Origin: Flavobacterium hydrocarbonoxydans
GTDB taxonomy: Bacteria > Bacteroidota > Bacteroidia > Flavobacteriales > Flavobacteriaceae
Reading direction: 5' to 3'
Length of the DNA stretch: 64,000 bases
Assembly: GCF_009789235.1 (NCBI RefSeq)
Contig: NZ_WSTB01000005.1
Location: 1-64,000, forward strand
Part shown: positions 34,954-44,482 of the stretch, piece by piece
Layout: each line of letters starts with the position of its first letter
Position numbering within the stretch: the first letter of the stretch is position 1
Program-made: the position numbers and the translations under genes
The notes under the pieces: model-generated
Told to the model about the DNA's origin: nothing
The model's database searches: none
Seen by the model: the letters and a program-made list of their open reading frames with translations, nothing else

Positions 34954-35033
34954 CAAATTATATAGGTAGAGAAACATGGTAAAAATGTAAAAATTAAGAA
35001 AAAAGCGAGAAAGCAGGCTCGGCGATTATTCCT

Positions 35034-35041
35034 TAAATTTG
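35034..35041 (+). promoter_or_regulatory. -7 box (TAAATTTG) upstream of the YihY-type gene
   Basis: An exact TAnnTTTG match, 28 bp before the GTG start at 35070. No clear -33 TTG. Confidence 0.4.
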
Positions 35042-35069
35042 ATAGCATATTTAAAAAATAGAAATTATC

Positions 35070-36008
35070 GTGAAAGTAAAAAATATATTCGCCAAGTCAT
35101 GGTTTCTGTTAAAGAATGCCTTTTTAGAATTTAATGACGATAACGCCATTAAGTTAAGTGCGGCATTGTCGTATTACACCATTTTTGCACTACCGCCTTT
35201 ATTGATTATTATCATTACGATATGTGGTTTCTTTTTTGGAGAAGAAGCCGTTTCAGGACAGCTTTACGGTCAGATAAACAGATTAGTAGGCAACGATGCG
35301 GCGATTCAGATTCAGGAAGCGATAAAAAATGTACAATTGTCTGACAGTAATGTTTTTGTAACGGTTTTTGGTATAGTGATGCTGCTTATCGGAGCATCGG
35401 GAGTATTTGCTGAAATACAAAGTTCAATCAATTTTATTTGGGGATTACGTGCCAAACCGGATAAAGGGCTCAAAAAATTCATTCAAAACAGATTAATGTC
35501 TTTTTCGATGATTGCCTCGGTTGGTTTTCTAATGTTGGTGAGTCTTTTGGTCAATACCACACTCGATTTAGTGAGTGCACGACTCAAAATCTATTTTCCA
35601 GAAAGTACCGTTTATTTGTTTCAATTGGTTAATATTGTGATTGTTTTGGCTAGTATTACGCTGCTTTTTACCATTATTTTCAGAACTTTGCCAGACGGAA
35701 AAATACGTTGGAAAGATGCTTTTATAGGTTCTGGAGTAACCGCTGTTCTTTTTATGATAGGTAAATTTGCCATTGGCTTTTATTTAGGAAGTTCAACTGT
35801 CGCTTCTATATATGGTGCTGCAGGTTCTGTAATAATTATTTTGGTTTGGGTGTATTATTCGGCAATAATTCTGTATTTTGGAGCTGAATTTACCAAAGTA
35901 TATGCAAAATCGTATGGCGGTAAAATTTATCCAAACGAATATTCAGTAGAAATAAAAAAAGAGATTTACGAAATCGATGATCCCGATAAAAAAATAGTTG
36001 CAGATTAA
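35070..36008 (+). CDS. YihY/virulence factor BrkB family inner-membrane protein
   Basis: 312 residues with a GTG start. Six membrane helices follow the family pattern, including DNAIKLSAALSYYTIFALPPLLIIII, MLLIGASGVFAEIQSSINFIWGLR and the last helix VIIILVWVYYSAIILYFGAEFTK. The C-terminal about 30 residues are charged. It is often misnamed ribonuclease BN; true function is unknown. Confidence 0.9.
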   Translation: MKVKNIFAKSWFLLKNAFLEFNDDNAIKLSAALSYYTIFALPPLLIIIITICGFFFGEEAVSGQLYGQINRLVGNDAAIQIQEAIKNVQLSDSNVFVTVFGIVMLLIGASGVFAEIQSSINFIWGLRAKPDKGLKKFIQNRLMSFSMIASVGFLMLVSLLVNTTLDLVSARLKIYFPESTVYLFQLVNIVIVLASITLLFTIIFRTLPDGKIRWKDAFIGSGVTAVLFMIGKFAIGFYLGSSTVASIYGAAGSVIIILVWVYYSAIILYFGAEFTKVYAKSYGGKIYPNEYSVEIKKEIYEIDDPDKKIVAD

Positions 36009-36056
36009 ATTTTATCTGCAGAGAAAAACGTACCCAACTAGTAAAACATAATTAGT

Positions 36057-36581
36057 ATGAAAATTATAGCCTTTGGAGGAAGCAACAGTCAACATTCGAT
36101 CAACAAACAGTTAGCAACTTACGCAGCAAATCTATTTGAAAATGCTGAGGTTGAAGTTTTAGATCTGAATGATTTTGCCATTCCGTTATTTAGTGTTGAT
36201 CTGGAAAAAGAAATCGGTAAGGCCGAAAAAGCCCAATTGTTTCTGGATAAAATAGGAACGGCAGATGTTCTGGTAATTTCATTGGCAGAAAACAACGGAA
36301 ATTATTCGGCTGCATTCAAGAATTTATTCGATTGGAGTTCGAGAATCGCCAAAGATGTTTTTCAGCAAAAACCTGTTTTATTGATGGCAACTTCTCCAGG
36401 ACCAAGGGGTGGAGCTTCAGTTTTAGAAATTGCCAAAAATGCTTTTCCGAGATATGGCGCTCAGATAAAAGGTACTTTTTCGTTACCTGTTTTTACTTCT
36501 AATTTTGATTTAGATAAAAACCAAATTTCGAATCCTGAAATGGATACCACATTAAAAGGGTTAATAAAAGATAGTTTTTAA
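36057..36581 (+). CDS. NADPH-dependent FMN reductase family protein
   Basis: A 174-residue flavodoxin-like reductase. The FMN phosphate loop is GGSNSQHSINKQLA (about residues 8-21). The second flavin-binding segment is SLAENNGNYSAAFKNLFDWSSR, and ATSPGPRGGASVLE is the third. It probably reduces FMN or quinones with NAD(P)H. It is followed after 3 bp by the transglutaminase gene. Confidence 0.88.
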   Translation: MKIIAFGGSNSQHSINKQLATYAANLFENAEVEVLDLNDFAIPLFSVDLEKEIGKAEKAQLFLDKIGTADVLVISLAENNGNYSAAFKNLFDWSSRIAKDVFQQKPVLLMATSPGPRGGASVLEIAKNAFPRYGAQIKGTFSLPVFTSNFDLDKNQISNPEMDTTLKGLIKDSF

Positions 36582-36584
36582 TTC

Positions 36585-37571
36585 ATGAAACTGAAAAACA
36601 TTATAATGCTCACGTTCTTTCTAAATGTGTTTTTTGTGAATTTATCGTATTCACAGAAATACAACAGGATTGATAGTATCATATTGAAATATCCTAAAAA
36701 CTTTGCCAGCACAGAGGATTTAGCAAAACGAATAGATAAAGATTTTAAGTCGGAGTACCAGAAAGCTAGAGCAATTTTTAGCTGGATTGCCTTAAATATT
36801 CAATATGATTACAAGGCTTATTTGAATCCTCAACCGTCTAAAAGATTTACCTATCGAACTGAATATGAAAGAAACAAGCAAATTCAGGATTTGCAGGATG
36901 ATATTGTTCAAAAAGCTTTTACAAATAAAAAAGCGGTATGCGAAGGATTTTCGCTATTGTATGCCGAATTAGCCAATTCAGTTGGGCTTAACGTTGAGGT
37001 GATTCATGGAGATTCTAAAACGATGCTGAATGACATTGGCCGAAAAAACACCCAAACCAATCACGCCTGGAATATGGTTGAAATTGATGGAAAATGGCGA
37101 TTGGTAGATGCTACTTGGGGACAGGGTTATTTCGATTTTTCAAAAAAAATTGCGGTCAAAGAGTTTAAACCGTATTATTTTGATACAGATCCAAAGTACT
37201 TTTTTGCCAAACATTATCCGGATTCCGGAACTTATCTGAATGATAAAATCGATAAAGATGCTTTTTTAAATGGTCCTTTGATTTACAACAATACTATTGG
37301 TGGTGATCATGAAATTTTAGAACCCAATTCCGGATTAATTGAAGTAAAGACGGGTGAAAAAATAACCTTTAGAATCAAGAACATTTCTAAAACGGATGAT
37401 ATTTGTTATTTGAATACGAAAGGACAACGTTTCGAAATTGAAAATCCCAAAGAAAAAAGAGGTTTTTTAGAATTTCAGGTTACAAATACCAATAACCTGA
37501 GCAAGTTTATCACTTTTTTCCTTAACGGAAATAGTATAGCATCTTTTAAGATTGTTCCAAAATCAATTTAA
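36585..37571 (+). CDS. exported transglutaminase-like protein
   Basis: 328 residues. A signal peptide (about 1-23) precedes a transglutaminase-like core with the catalytic triad Cys119 (KKAVCEGF), His160 (TNHAWNMV) and Asp175 (LVDATWG). A C-terminal beta-sandwich (about 245-325) follows. Such periplasmic proteins may act as cysteine proteases or peptide cross-linkers; the substrate is unknown. It is tightly linked to the FMN reductase gene but with no obvious functional tie. Confidence 0.85.
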   Translation: MKLKNIIMLTFFLNVFFVNLSYSQKYNRIDSIILKYPKNFASTEDLAKRIDKDFKSEYQKARAIFSWIALNIQYDYKAYLNPQPSKRFTYRTEYERNKQIQDLQDDIVQKAFTNKKAVCEGFSLLYAELANSVGLNVEVIHGDSKTMLNDIGRKNTQTNHAWNMVEIDGKWRLVDATWGQGYFDFSKKIAVKEFKPYYFDTDPKYFFAKHYPDSGTYLNDKIDKDAFLNGPLIYNNTIGGDHEILEPNSGLIEVKTGEKITFRIKNISKTDDICYLNTKGQRFEIENPKEKRGFLEFQVTNTNNLSKFITFFLNGNSIASFKIVPKSI

Positions 37572-37638
37572 TGAGAATTTATTTTTAATTTTATAAAAGC
37601 CTTAAAAGAAGTGTTGTCAATTTAGCTTTTAATACCAA

Positions 37639-38826
37639 ATGATGGTTATGGAAACAACTTTTCTAAAATCGATTTTAGATAATGATTTCTACAAATTTAC
37701 GATGCAGCACGCCGTAATAAAGCTTTTTCCAAAGGCAAAGGTTCGTTATGCTTTTATAAATCGTGGAAAGCATAAATTTCCATCAGGTTTTGCAGATTTA
37801 CTCAGAAAATCGGTTGATGCCATGGCTGATTTGCGTTTGACTAAAGAAGAAAAGAATTACTTATCCCATTATTGTCCGTATCTCGATCCCACTTATTTAG
37901 ATTTTTTGCAAGGTTATAATTATGATCCTTCAGAAGTTCATATTACTCAGGAAGGCTCAGACATAAAAGTTACTATCGAAGGTTTTTGGTACCGGACTAT
38001 TTTGTGGGAAGTACCTTTGATGGCTTTAATTTCAGAACTTTTTTATAAGGCAAATCATTTAATCCGATTGAATGATGAAGCGGTTAAAAACCAGACAAAA
38101 TCAAAAGTTGACAATTATAACAAACTGGGAGTTTCGGTTTTAGAATTTGGAACCAGACGCCGTCATTCTTATGATGTGCATAATTTGGTAAACGAAACGC
38201 TGCATACTTTTGGAGGCAATAGTTTCATCGGAACCAGCAATGTACATTTTGCAATGACCAATAATAAAAGACCTTTGGGTACGCATGCGCATGAGTGGTT
38301 TATGTTTCATGCCGCGCAATATGGTTTCAAAATGGCAAATTTAATCAGTCTGGAACATTGGACACAAGTGTATGGAGGTGATCTTGGAATAGCGCTGACA
38401 GACACTTATACAACAGAAATTTTCTTCCATCAATTTGATAAAAAATACTCCAAACTTTTTGATGGCGTACGTCACGATAGCGGTGATCCGGTAGAATTTG
38501 CTCAAAAAGTAATCCAGCATTATACCAAAATGGGAATTGATGCTAAATCCAAAACTATTGTTTTTTCAGATTCCCTTAATTTTGATAAAGTAAAAATTAT
38601 CTCCGATTTTTGCAAAGACAAAATTAAAATGTCATTTGGCATTGGAACCAATTTCACCAATGATGTAGGACTTCCATCAATGAATATGGTGATAAAATTA
38701 GTCGAAACAAAACCTGATCATTCGCATTGGCAAGGTGTTGTTAAACTCTCAGACGAAAAAAATAAAAACACGGGAACGCCCGAAATGATTGCTTTGGCAA
38801 AAGAAGTCCTCGGAATTAAATCCTGA
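37639..38826 (+). CDS. pncB: nicotinate phosphoribosyltransferase
   Basis: A 395-residue type II PRTase that makes nicotinate mononucleotide from nicotinate and PRPP (NAD salvage). It opens with the substrate-binding DNDFYKFTMQHAV. LEFGTRRRHSYDVHN is the conserved core, GTHAHEWFMFH carries the regulatory/phosphorylated His, and VRHDSGDP binds phosphate. A third Met (METTFLKS, 37648) is an alternative start. Confidence 0.95.
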   Translation: MMVMETTFLKSILDNDFYKFTMQHAVIKLFPKAKVRYAFINRGKHKFPSGFADLLRKSVDAMADLRLTKEEKNYLSHYCPYLDPTYLDFLQGYNYDPSEVHITQEGSDIKVTIEGFWYRTILWEVPLMALISELFYKANHLIRLNDEAVKNQTKSKVDNYNKLGVSVLEFGTRRRHSYDVHNLVNETLHTFGGNSFIGTSNVHFAMTNNKRPLGTHAHEWFMFHAAQYGFKMANLISLEHWTQVYGGDLGIALTDTYTTEIFFHQFDKKYSKLFDGVRHDSGDPVEFAQKVIQHYTKMGIDAKSKTIVFSDSLNFDKVKIISDFCKDKIKMSFGIGTNFTNDVGLPSMNMVIKLVETKPDHSHWQGVVKLSDEKNKNTGTPEMIALAKEVLGIKS

Positions 38827-38985
38827 TTATTTGTTTGAAAGCACTTTTTTTATATTTTTAACGGTTCCAATTTTTTAAAATCAATGAATTACGTTTTTGA
38901 GGTCATTTTATTGATAACTTTCAAATAATACGCTTTCATTTTTTAGGTAGAAATGGTACATTAGCCAAAAATCCAAACTTCATTT

Positions 38986-40860
38986 ATGCTAGAGCAAAAT
39001 CAATATAACGAAGATAATATTAGATCACTCGATTGGAAAGAGCATATTCGTATGCGTCCCGGAATGTATATCGGAAAATTGGGAGACGGATCTTCGCCAG
39101 ATGACGGTATTTATATTCTTCTGAAAGAGGTTTTAGACAACTGTATCGATGAATTCGTGATGGGAGCCGGAAAAACTATCGAGGTGACTATCAAAGACAA
39201 AACGGTTTCGGTTCGTGATTACGGACGTGGAATTCCATTAGGAAAGGTGGTCGATGTTGTTTCGAAAATGAACACAGGAGGAAAGTACGATTCTAAAGCT
39301 TTCCAGAAATCAGTTGGTTTAAATGGTGTCGGAACAAAAGCTGTAAATGCGCTTTCGAGTGCTTTTCGTGTTGAATCTGTTCGTGAGGATAAACAAAAAG
39401 CTGCTGAATTTTCGGGAGGAAACCTGGTTTTGGAAGAAGATGTAATTGATACTACAAAACGAAAAGGAACCAAAGTAACCTTTACGCCAGACGAAACAAT
39501 TTTCAAAAATTACAAATTCCGTATGGAATATGTGATCAAAATGGTCAAAAACTATTGTTACCTAAACAATGGTTTGACTATTATTTTTAATGGAGAAAAA
39601 TACATTTCAGAAAATGGTCTTCGTGATTTATTAGAAGAAACTATCAGCGCTGAAGATCTTGAATATCCAATTATCCATTTGAAGGATCATGATATCGAGA
39701 TTGCTTTAACGCACAGTAAAACACAATATAGCGAGGAATATCACTCTTTTGTCAATGGACAAAACACCACGCAGGGAGGAACGCACTTAGCGGCTTACAG
39801 AGAAGCAATTGTAAAAACCATTCGTGAGTTTTACAACAAAAGTTTCGAAGCATCAGATGTGCGTAAATCGATTGTGAGTGCGATTAGTATCAAGGTGATG
39901 GAACCGGTTTTTGAATCACAGACTAAAACCAAATTGGGTTCTATGGACATGGGTTCTGATGATGGCACGCCGCCAGTTTCAGTGCGTACTTTTGTAAATG
40001 ATTTTATCAAAACCAAATTAGATAATTATTTACACAAAAATCCGCCTACAGCCGAAGCGTTATTGCGTAAAATTTTGCAGGCCGAACGCGAAAGAAAAGA
40101 ATTATCAGGAATTCGTAAACTGGCTACAGACCGTGCCAAGAAAGCGAATCTTCACAATAAAAAATTAAGAGATTGCCGTGCGCATCTTCCAGACACAAAA
40201 AATCCAAGAAACTTAGAAAGTACGCTTTTTATAACCGAGGGAGATTCGGCTTCCGGGTCGATTACCAAATCGCGTGATGTAAATACGCAGGCGGTTTTCA
40301 GTTTACGCGGTAAACCTCTGAATTCCTACGGAATGACGAAGAAAATCGTGTATGAAAACGAAGAATTCAACTTATTGCAGGCAGCATTAGATATCGAAGA
40401 TGGTCTAGAAAAACTGCGATACAACAACATCGTAATTGCAACCGATGCCGATGTCGATGGAATGCACATTCGTTTGTTGTTGATTACTTTCTTTTTGCAA
40501 TTTTTCCCGGAATTAATCAAAGAAGGACATTTATATATTTTGCAAACGCCACTTTTTAGGGTTCGAAATAAAAAAGAAACCATCTATTGTTATTCTGAAG
40601 AAGAACGAAAAGATGCTATCGAAAAACTAAAACCAAAACCGGAAATCACCCGATTTAAAGGTTTGGGAGAGATTTCACCAGATGAGTTCAAGAACTTTAT
40701 TGGAGACACGATTCGATTAGACCCAATTATGATGGATAAAAACACTTCGATTGAGCAATTGTTGTCTTTTTATATGGGGAAAAATACTCCGGACAGACAA
40801 GAGTTTATCATCAAGAATTTGAAGGTGGAGCTGGATACGATTGAGGATGTTGCTATTTAA
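38986..40860 (+). CDS. parE: DNA topoisomerase IV subunit B
   Basis: A 624-residue GHKL ATPase subunit. Motifs: EVLDNCIDE (ATP-binding), [45 protein letters not shown], the TOPRIM EGDSASG and [12 protein letters not shown]. Length is that of ParE rather than the longer GyrB. It partners with ParC, encoded one gene downstream; together they decatenate daughter chromosomes. It ends 33 bp before its own terminator. Confidence 0.93.
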   Translation: MLEQNQYNEDNIRSLDWKEHIRMRPGMYIGKLGDGSSPDDGIYILLKEVLDNCIDEFVMGAGKTIEVTIKDKTVSVRDYGRGIPLGKVVDVVSKMNTGGKYDSKAFQKSVGLNGVGTKAVNALSSAFRVESVREDKQKAAEFSGGNLVLEEDVIDTTKRKGTKVTFTPDETIFKNYKFRMEYVIKMVKNYCYLNNGLTIIFNGEKYISENGLRDLLEETISAEDLEYPIIHLKDHDIEIALTHSKTQYSEEYHSFVNGQNTTQGGTHLAAYREAIVKTIREFYNKSFEASDVRKSIVSAISIKVMEPVFESQTKTKLGSMDMGSDDGTPPVSVRTFVNDFIKTKLDNYLHKNPPTAEALLRKILQAERERKELSGIRKLATDRAKKANLHNKKLRDCRAHLPDTKNPRNLESTLFITEGDSASGSITKSRDVNTQAVFSLRGKPLNSYGMTKKIVYENEEFNLLQAALDIEDGLEKLRYNNIVIATDADVDGMHIRLLLITFFLQFFPELIKEGHLYILQTPLFRVRNKKETIYCYSEEERKDAIEKLKPKPEITRFKGLGEISPDEFKNFIGDTIRLDPIMMDKNTSIEQLLSFYMGKNTPDRQEFIIKNLKVELDTIEDVAI

Positions 40861-40893
40861 AATACTAGACAGTGTCTAATATTTGTGAAAATA

Positions 40894-40920
40894 AAAACCG
40901 CAGACACTGTCTGCGGTTTT
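40894..40920 (+). terminator. terminator of parE
   Basis: Stem aaaaccgcagaca with tctgcggtttt and a short loop. It shows that parE and parC are not simply one operon. Confidence 0.8.
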
Positions 40921-40987
40921 GAAATTTTCAATTTCATCACTAGTGTTGACGAAATTTATTCTTTGTGATTAGAAACGAAATTGTAAT

Positions 40988-41605
40988 ATGAAGAGAATAC
41001 TATTTTTGATTGCATTCTTATTTTTTATTTCATGTAAAAATGAAAAAACAATAGATTCAGGCAAAATTGAAGTTGTAAATTCATTAAGCAGAATAATCAA
41101 AAAGAGAGATTTTCCATTAAAGAATTTTTCTAATATTGAATTAGTATCTTACTATAATAGAGTGGTTTGGGATACTATAAAAGTTAATGATAAAAGCCCA
41201 TTTAATAAGATATTGGTTGATAATTACAGATTGACTTTTGATAGTTTAATGATACAAGAGAGAGTTACTTTGAATAAAATTCAGGAGAAAGAACTTTTGA
41301 ATTTAATGATATCCGATACCTGCAGTACTGGTGAAACTCCTGCAGATTGTTACAAACCTCGACATATGATTTTATTTAGAGATCATAAAAATCGTATTAT
41401 GGGTTACAGCGAGTTTTGTATAGCTTGTGCAGCCGGAAGAAATTCTGAAAATTTAGAAGAATTTCAAAAATATTGTTATTCTGATATGGAGATATTGTTT
41501 AAGAAATACGGAATTAAACTTTTTGTGCATGAGGGAGATGAAGATGATACCCAGGAAAATAGAGAATATGATTTTCTAAAACATAAAGGTTATATAAAAA
41601 ATTAA
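40988..41605 (+). CDS. hypothetical lipoprotein inserted between parE and parC
   Basis: 205 residues with a lipoprotein signal (FISC, Cys16). No known family. The mature part has a conserved-looking Cys pair (EFCIACAAGRN) and further Cys in SDTCSTGETPADCYKP and KYCYSD, with an acidic stretch (HEGDEDDTQENRE). AT-rich. It lies after the parE terminator and 36 bp before parC, so it may be transcribed with parC. Confidence 0.7.
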   Translation: MKRILFLIAFLFFISCKNEKTIDSGKIEVVNSLSRIIKKRDFPLKNFSNIELVSYYNRVVWDTIKVNDKSPFNKILVDNYRLTFDSLMIQERVTLNKIQEKELLNLMISDTCSTGETPADCYKPRHMILFRDHKNRIMGYSEFCIACAAGRNSENLEEFQKYCYSDMEILFKKYGIKLFVHEGDEDDTQENREYDFLKHKGYIKN

Positions 41606-41641
41606 AATTTATTAATACTGAAAATAAATTCAGCATAAAAA

Positions 41642-44362
41642 ATGAAAGACGAAGAAGACGACAACATAATTCCAAACGACGACGAAAATAATTCAGACGA
41701 AAATCAATTTGATGACAATCAAAGTGAGGATTCTGATGAAATTATAGATGTAGACGCCAAACATTTTGAAGGGCAGCATTTTTACGAAAATCAGGAAGAA
41801 GAAGGCGAAGACGTAATTACGAAAGTAACCGGAATGTACAAAGACTGGTTTCTGGATTATGCTTCGTACGTAATTCTGGAGCGTGCCGTACCTGCGATTG
41901 AAGATGGTTTTAAACCGGTTCAGCGTCGTATTATGCACTCTCTAAAAGAGTTGGATGATGGTCGTTATAATAAAGTTGCCAATGTTGTGGGGCACACCAT
42001 GCAGTATCACCCTCACGGAGATGCGAGTATTGGTGATGCCATGGTACAAATTGGTCAGAAAGATTTATTGATAGATTGCCAGGGAAACTGGGGAAATATC
42101 TTAACTGGTGACGGAGCGGCAGCTTCCCGTTACATCGAAGCACGTTTATCCAAGTTTGCTTTGGAGGTTTTGTATTCTCCAAAAATCACCGATTGGGGCG
42201 TTTCGTATGATGGTCGTCGTGCAGAACCAAACAATCTTCCGGTAAAGTTCCCGTTGCTTTTAGCACAGGGAGCTGAAGGTATTGCTGTTGGTCTTTCGAC
42301 TAAAGTTTTACCACACAATTTCAATGAATTAATTGATGCTTCGATCAAAATTTTAAAAGGAAAACCTTTTACCTTATATCCGGATTTCATGACACAAGGT
42401 ATTGCCGATGTGTCGAATTATAATGACGGACTTCGTGGCGGACGTGTACGTGTGCGTGCAAAAATTGCCCAATTAGACAAAAATACATTGGTGATTACGC
42501 AAATTCCGTTTTCGACTAATACCACGACTTTGATTGACAGTATTTTGAAAGCCAATGATAAAGGTAAAATCAAAATCAAGAAAATTGAAGACAATACGGC
42601 GGCAGATGTAGAAATTTTAATACATCTTTTTCCAGGTGTTTCTCCAGACAAAACGATTGATGCTTTGTTTGCTTTTACAGCTTGCGAAACTTCCGTAGCA
42701 CCTTTGGGGTGTGTGATTGAAGATAACAAACCTTTGTTTATTGGTGTGTCTGAAATGTTGAAAATTTCGACTCATAGAACACAAGATTTACTTCGTCAGG
42801 AACTTGAAATTCAGTTAGAAGAACTTAAAAATAAATGGCATTTCTCGACTTTGGAGAAAATCTTCATTCGTGAAGAAATGTATATTGATTTCAAATTATA
42901 TTCGGATAGAGAATCGCTTTATAAATATTTGTACGATCGTTTTGAGCCGTTCAAAAAATCATTCGTCAGAGAAATTACCGATGAAGATTTGCAGCGTTTG
43001 ACTCAGATTCCGATGATTCGTATTACACGTTTTGACTCTGATAAAGCCGATGATTTTATCGCAAAGTTAGAAGAAGAAATGAAGGAAGTAGAGCATCATT
43101 TGGCAAATCTTACTGATTTTGCCATTGCCTATTTCACCAAATTAAAAGAGAAATACGGAAAAGGACGCGAACGCCAAACGGAACTACGTGTTTTTGATAA
43201 TGTTGAAGCTACAAAAGTAGTTTTACGTAATACAAAATTATATGTAAATCGTGAAGAAGGTTTTGTTGGAACGAGCTTGAAAAAAGACGAATATGTTACC
43301 GATTGCTCGGATATTGATGACGTAATTGTATTCTTGCGTGACGGAAAAATGCTGGTTACCAAAGTTGATGCGAAGACTTTTGTAGGAAAAGATATTATTC
43401 ATATTGCGATTTTTGATAAAAGTGATAAACGCACGATTTACAACATGATTTATCGTGACGGAAAATCAGGGCCATCGTACATCAAACGTTTTAATGTTAC
43501 GGGTGTTACGCGTGATAAACCGTATGATTTGACTAATGAGAAAGCGGGTTCACAGGTGGTTTACTTTTCGCATAATCCAAATGGAGAAGCCGAAGTAATT
43601 ACGATTTTGTTACGTCAGGTTGGAACAATCAAAAAACTGAAATTCGATATTGATTTTGCCAATTTAGCGATAAAAGGCAGAGCTTCAAAAGGAAATTTGG
43701 TGACGAAATATCCAATCAAGAAAATTGAATTAAAAGAAAAAGGAATTTCGACATTATTGCCAAGAAAAGTTTGGTTTGATGATACCGTAAAACGCCTGAA
43801 TGTAGATGCAAGAGGGGAGTTGTTGGGTGAATTTAAGCCGAGCGACAAAATCTTAATCATCAATCAATCCGGTAAATTGAAGGTGATTATTCCAGAATTA
43901 TCGACGCATTTTGATGAAGATATGATTGTTTTGGAAAAATGGAATCCTAAGAAACCAATTTCGGCAATTTATTTCGATGGAGAAAAAGAACGTTATTATC
44001 TGAAACGTTTTCTGGTTGAAAATGAGGGGAAAGAAGAAAGTTTCATTACAGAACATCCAAATTCACAACTCGAAATTGTATCAACAGATTACAGACCAGT
44101 TGCGCAGTTAATTTTCACGAAAGTGAAAGGCGTTCAAAAAGAAGATTTACATATTGATGTTGAAGATTTTATTGCTGTAAAAGGCTTTAAAGCACTCGGA
44201 AATCAATTAACTGCTGATAAACTGAAACAGGTTAATTTATTAGATCCTTTGCCGTACGAAGAACCTGTTGAGGAAATTCCGGAACCAGTTCAGTTAGCCG
44301 ATGATGATTCAGTCGAAACAGAATTAGATGACGACGGCCAGATTGGTTTGGTTTTAGAATAA
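41642..44362 (+). CDS. parC: DNA topoisomerase IV subunit A
   Basis: A 906-residue breakage-reunion subunit. After an acidic N-terminal extension (25 of the first 57 residues are Asp/Glu) come the winged-helix motifs KPVQRRIMHSL, GHTMQYHPHGDASIGDAMV and the active-site Tyr164 (AAASRYIEARL). The C-terminal beta-pinwheel lacks the GyrA box, supporting ParC over GyrA. The protein ends in an acidic tail (DDDSVETELDDDGQ). It acts with ParE (38986). Confidence 0.92.
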   Translation: MKDEEDDNIIPNDDENNSDENQFDDNQSEDSDEIIDVDAKHFEGQHFYENQEEEGEDVITKVTGMYKDWFLDYASYVILERAVPAIEDGFKPVQRRIMHSLKELDDGRYNKVANVVGHTMQYHPHGDASIGDAMVQIGQKDLLIDCQGNWGNILTGDGAAASRYIEARLSKFALEVLYSPKITDWGVSYDGRRAEPNNLPVKFPLLLAQGAEGIAVGLSTKVLPHNFNELIDASIKILKGKPFTLYPDFMTQGIADVSNYNDGLRGGRVRVRAKIAQLDKNTLVITQIPFSTNTTTLIDSILKANDKGKIKIKKIEDNTAADVEILIHLFPGVSPDKTIDALFAFTACETSVAPLGCVIEDNKPLFIGVSEMLKISTHRTQDLLRQELEIQLEELKNKWHFSTLEKIFIREEMYIDFKLYSDRESLYKYLYDRFEPFKKSFVREITDEDLQRLTQIPMIRITRFDSDKADDFIAKLEEEMKEVEHHLANLTDFAIAYFTKLKEKYGKGRERQTELRVFDNVEATKVVLRNTKLYVNREEGFVGTSLKKDEYVTDCSDIDDVIVFLRDGKMLVTKVDAKTFVGKDIIHIAIFDKSDKRTIYNMIYRDGKSGPSYIKRFNVTGVTRDKPYDLTNEKAGSQVVYFSHNPNGEAEVITILLRQVGTIKKLKFDIDFANLAIKGRASKGNLVTKYPIKKIELKEKGISTLLPRKVWFDDTVKRLNVDARGELLGEFKPSDKILIINQSGKLKVIIPELSTHFDEDMIVLEKWNPKKPISAIYFDGEKERYYLKRFLVENEGKEESFITEHPNSQLEIVSTDYRPVAQLIFTKVKGVQKEDLHIDVEDFIAVKGFKALGNQLTADKLKQVNLLDPLPYEEPVEEIPEPVQLADDDSVETELDDDGQIGLVLE

Positions 44363-44373
44363 ATAGAAAAAGA

Positions 44374-44435
44374 AATCGCCACGAATTCACGAATTACTAA
44401 ATTTTAATTCGTGAATTTGTGGCGAAATTTTTTAT
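44374..44435. terminator. bidirectional terminator (GCCACGAATTCACGAATTA stem)
   Basis: Arms tcgccacgaattcacgaatt (from about 44376) and aattcgtgaatttgtggcga (to about 44426), with one mismatch, then a T-run. It lies between convergent parC and the peroxidase gene. A near-identical stem occurs at 62478-62530. Confidence 0.8.
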
Positions 44436-44482
44436 TGTTAAGGATTCGAAGCGGTGTTATTTTGGTTTTTATTTTGAAAAAA

